Positions 61,127 to 64,000 of a stretch of DNA of 64,000 bases are shown here, piece by piece (position 1 is the stretch's first letter; every line of letters starts with the position of its first letter). The stretch lies in assembly GCA_034766995.1 (NCBI GenBank), contig CM068323.1:25709214-25773213 (forward strand), given 5' to 3'. The translations under genes and the position numbers were made by a program. The notes under the pieces were generated by a model. That model saw only the letters and a list, made by a program, of their open reading frames with translations, was not told the DNA's origin and searched no databases. Source of the DNA: Acanthacorydalis orientalis (Eukaryota; Arthropoda; Insecta; Megaloptera; Corydalidae).

Positions 61127-61402
61127 CAGGGTGGGGCGTGAAGATCTCACACATTTTGAAAGGATATAAAAAATTAACGAAACCATTTAGAAAAAAATTG
61201 TATTCATTTCTGAAAATTGGCGGGTGGTGTCGTTGGCAATATATTACTGACGATTGCCGGAATTTCGTCATCACTCACCAGGCCATCTCGGATCGATTTC
61301 CTGTCTGATCATTTCTTTAAATCCTGAAGAGATCGAGGACGATGATGCTACTCAGAAAACAGTGGCCTCTCGAAATATGAGAGATCTTTACGCTCCATCC
61401 TG
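61127..61402 (-). mobile_element. Mariner-like short element with transposase tail
   Basis: The left end CAGGGTGGGGCGTGAAGATC and the right end (reverse complement CAGGATGGAGCGTAAAGATC) form inverted repeats of about 26 bp with few mismatches. TA precedes the left end, while the right flank is TT. On the minus strand, just inside the right end, PRSLQDLKK and then in a second frame MIRQEI match the PR(S/T)L.DLK.AIR.E(I/V) block of a DDE transposase C-terminus. The element is therefore an internally deleted copy of about 276 bp. Confidence 0.7.
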
Positions 61403-61404
61403 TT

Positions 61405-62218
61405 GAACAGACAAAATACATCTCAAGTCTAAACACATGACTCAGAGATATAAAGAAGAACTTTATGCTTCTCTCGAATTGTGATATAAACTCGATTACA
61501 GGCTAACAGTCGTCTCGGATTCGTTGTTTCGCCGAATCTACATTCCCCGTTCCGTTTCCTTTATACTAAACACAGACCTGTGTTCGGGACCGTAAATTGG
61601 ATAATGCGCCGCGCCGAAAACAAACTTTTCGACGGACGAGCTCGTTCAAGAATGAATCAATCTTCTTTATTTACATTCTGAAAGCCAGTCGAAGTTAGAT
61701 TCGGCACAGTGTTCGAAAACAATCGATTAATCGCTTCTTCGAAATGTGTACATAATCGAGCCTCGTTCCGTACAACTCATCAGTCGCGGCTGTACATCTG
61801 AAACGGGCTGTTCGCTGGTTGAAAGTACGCACGGGACGTGTCACGGTCCACCCTGTACACGAAAATATAAATGTGTGTGCCTGGACGATTAATAAACGGG
61901 AAGTTAACCGTCAGATTGTTTTAATCTCGAACTTTTAGTGAGAGAAACGTCGAGTCGACGACGAACGCGCACCCACACACACACTGAGAAAAAAATGTCG
62001 ATAATGAACGCGAAGATTATATAATTTGTGTCGTTAAACAGCTTTAAACTTGTTCCGTGCTCGGAATATTCCGAAAGGGATTCCGAATATTCGTGACTGG
62101 GAAATTAAAATTCGCTTCAAGATTATGAAAAGTAAATCGCTTTTGTAGTTCGTCTCGGAACGTTTAAATAAAAAAGGAAGTAAGAAACAGGACTCGGTAC
62201 GAGAACATACGTTTCCTT
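61405..62218. other. Spacer, CpG-richer in part
   Basis: No frame or relic recognised. Confidence 0.45.
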
Positions 62219-62219
62219 G

Positions 62220-62225
62220 TATATA

Positions 62226-62291
<66 letters not shown>
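62220..62291. repeat. (TA)n microsatellite, 72 bp
   Basis: TA array with one CA interruption. Confidence 0.97.
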
Positions 62292-62292
<1 letters not shown>

Positions 62293-62474
62293 TCGATCAT
62301 CCCATAGATAATGCAGTGTTTTCATATAGATGAAAATTAATGACCCAATATTTGACAATTATTGCAATAACATATCAGATACATATCTTGCTGAATTGTA
62401 AATAATGTTCTCACAGTCTTATCGTGGAAGATTAACAGTTATTATGAGGAAAAAGTCACTGGTTATAATGGAAG

Positions 62475-62645
62475 TATCGAAAGAGCACATTAGACATATT
62501 TTATTTTGGAAGATTCGTCCAGGCAACGTTATGATTGCAGTGAAAAAATGTGAGAAATTTATGGTTCAGGTGTTATTAGTCTCGCCCAGCGTAAAAATGG
62601 TTTTAACGATTTCGGTCCGGGAACTACGGTTTTCACAAGGAGGAA
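62475..62645 (+). pseudogene. Mariner transposase first DNA-binding domain fragment
   Basis: The plus frame reads MEVSKEHIRHILFWKIRPGN, then in a second frame GVISLAQRKNGFNDFGPGTT. This follows the mariner N-terminus (KEHIRH.LLF.F..GK.A....) and the later GV.S...A..WF..FR.GD block. It is broken by a frameshift between the two parts and runs into a reverse transcriptase fragment. Confidence 0.7.
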
Positions 62646-62657
62646 AACCAGTGTGAA

Positions 62658-62830
62658 TGTGACAATTATATACCCATTTGCTTATCTCATACAATTTACA
62701 GGGTGTACACCAGGAATGTAGAGAGGAAAGTTCGAAACGTGATAGAAGGGAATTTGAAAGAGAAACAGGCAGTTGAATAAATATGGACTGATTCTCAATC
62801 CACGTTTAAATAAGCGACAATTCAAACCTA
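62658..62830 (+). pseudogene. Non-LTR reverse transcriptase fragment (finger region)
   Basis: Starting at TGT 62658 the frame reads CDNYIPICLSHTIYRVYTRN, VERKVRNVIEGNLKEKQAVE, stop, then QST. It corresponds to the C.NYRPI.LLSHTYK.Y.R.LE.R.R..IE..L.E.Q.GFR..RST block of non-LTR reverse transcriptases. It abuts the mariner fragment with no spacer. Confidence 0.7.
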
Positions 62831-62834
62831 AACG

Positions 62835-64000
62835 TACAATCGATTTTAATTTTAATATAATCTGTATTCAGGCACTATTGATTGGTTCCCAGTAAAGAAT
62901 ACAACTGAAATAGTCGGAGAAGTGAATAAAAGACCGAAGTTATTTATCGGGATAAAATAATCACCAGGAACAACCGCAAAAGAAGAAGAAGTCTACAGAG
63001 AATCGAATTCAGTACTGCATGAACTGCACTGACCTAAAAAAATAATCTCCCGGTCCTGTTTGGCATTGTTTCCAGTACAGAAATTTTGTTTCTAATCGAT
63101 TCCGGTCGTCTCTCGATAAATCTAAACGTTTTTCACCCGCAGAAATGGTGCTTGCACGTTAAAAGTGAATAATTTGTGCAATCTGTCAATACAGGGATCG
63201 TTCGGGGACTGTTGCAACGTTGTTCGTTTCAATAAGCCATTAATTACGTCGCAGAATATCTGAATTGTCGACTCGAACGATTCCAGTTTGTCATTTATGC
63301 AAAACACGCCTCTGTCAATCTTATTCTCGATTGTCTACAATGAACGTATCGTTCGTTCCACACACACACAGACAGACACATCCGCCCACGCGAACGCACA
63401 CTTGTTGTATCGCTCTGTCTTCTTCGTGCACGTCACGTTACCTCGTTCTCTGTCCAGTGAAAATATTGTTGTTCGCGCAGCCTGATCGCAAGTTCGCCTG
63501 TTTATGCTCGAAGCAGCACCGACGGTAGTACGGCGGTTTAAAACGGGCGCCGTTGTGGGAGTCGGTGCAGGGGATACAAACTGTGCCGTTCGTTCAGCGT
63601 GTGAGGTTTAACCCTGCTCGGTGACGGCATAGTTTGGGGCGTGGTGACGTCGACTGACGACGACGACGACGACGACGACGATTCTCCCGATATCGGTCTT
63701 CCACCGAGACCTCGATTCTCTGGATAGTTTTGTAGGCGAGCGCACTTGCGAGGGTGCGGCGTCGGTCGAAGTCATATGGGAAGAAGGTGTACTCGGCAGG
63801 GATGTAATATGATCGGGAGAGACGTTCCGCAGATTATTTTCGAAATTGAGATTTATTGTTGCTATACGGAATATGTTTTTTTTTTATTATTATTATTGAA
63901 CGATCCTGTTTTGGCAAAAGGTTAGACGGCGAACAAACCAAACGTTCTTTTAATCGATCCGTTCGACGTAACGGAATACATGGAAGGACGACAATTGATT
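62835..64000. other. Spacer rising to a CpG-rich right edge
   Basis: 63050-63830 is CpG-rich, with (AC)n at 63360-63372 and frames at 63265-63528 lacking support. This could be the promoter or 5' region of a gene beyond the window. Confidence 0.3.
63656..63680. repeat. (GAC)n trinucleotide repeat
   Basis: About eight GAC units in the CpG-rich right-edge patch. Confidence 0.95.

Overview
This window is animal nuclear DNA, most likely from an insect. It is AT-rich, carries a (TA)n array about every 1.5-2 kb, has CpG-rich patches with frequent CGTCG/CGACG words, contains many decayed mariner/Tc1, Mutator-like and non-LTR retroelement pieces, and holds a nuclear copy of a mitochondrial cytochrome b fragment that reads best with the invertebrate mitochondrial code. 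The cytochrome b residues fit Hymenoptera but do not prove it. Most of the window is intergenic or intronic, and no complete host gene is present.

The only host-gene signal I trust moderately is at the left edge. Two minus-strand coding exons (2167-1967 and 1324-1107) join in phase through a GT-AG intron with a CTAAC branch-point-like motif. The first exon opens with ATG after an in-frame stop, so this looks like the amino end of a gene continuing left. A possible plus-strand last exon lies at 104-232. I recognise neither protein.

From 2.3 to 10 kb is an AT-rich desert with one dispersed 0.5-kb duplication (3155-3668 and 5151-5706). From 10.1 to 11.8 kb there is a rearranged cytochrome b NUMT, an inverted repeat pair, a degenerate tRNA-like pol III unit and one copy of a three-copy repeat. 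A 427-bp Tc1-type miniature element with intact terminal inverted repeats and TA flanks lies at 15336-15762. Mutator-like transposase relics lie near 1.6, 16.2, 18.9 and 34 kb. A foldback element lies at 37661-38246. Between 39.8 and 44 kb there are a Tc1 end, an RTE-like reverse transcriptase pseudogene, a hairpin-bearing retroelement 3' end, a mariner end and another retroelement tail. An approximately 81-bp diverged tandem repeat lies at 46946-47240. Mariner and reverse transcriptase fragments sit side by side at 48.5-48.7 kb and again at 62.5-62.8 kb. A mariner fragment is tandemly duplicated at 50.4-50.8 kb.

GC-richer patches (10.8-11.5, 22.9-23.25, 27.7-28.4, 34.5-35.5, 38.5-39.3, 42.2-42.5, 45.9-46.2, 48.9-50.3, 53.2-53.5, 56.5-57.1, 59.1-59.4 and 63.1-63.8 kb) lack convincing exons, and several carry homeodomain- or POU-type motifs. 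They are the best candidates for regulatory DNA. All transposon genes seen are broken by stops and frameshifts. I found no convincing new multi-gene system. The most unusual items are the permuted NUMT, the foldback element, the 81-bp tandem repeat and the set of short near-perfect hairpins.
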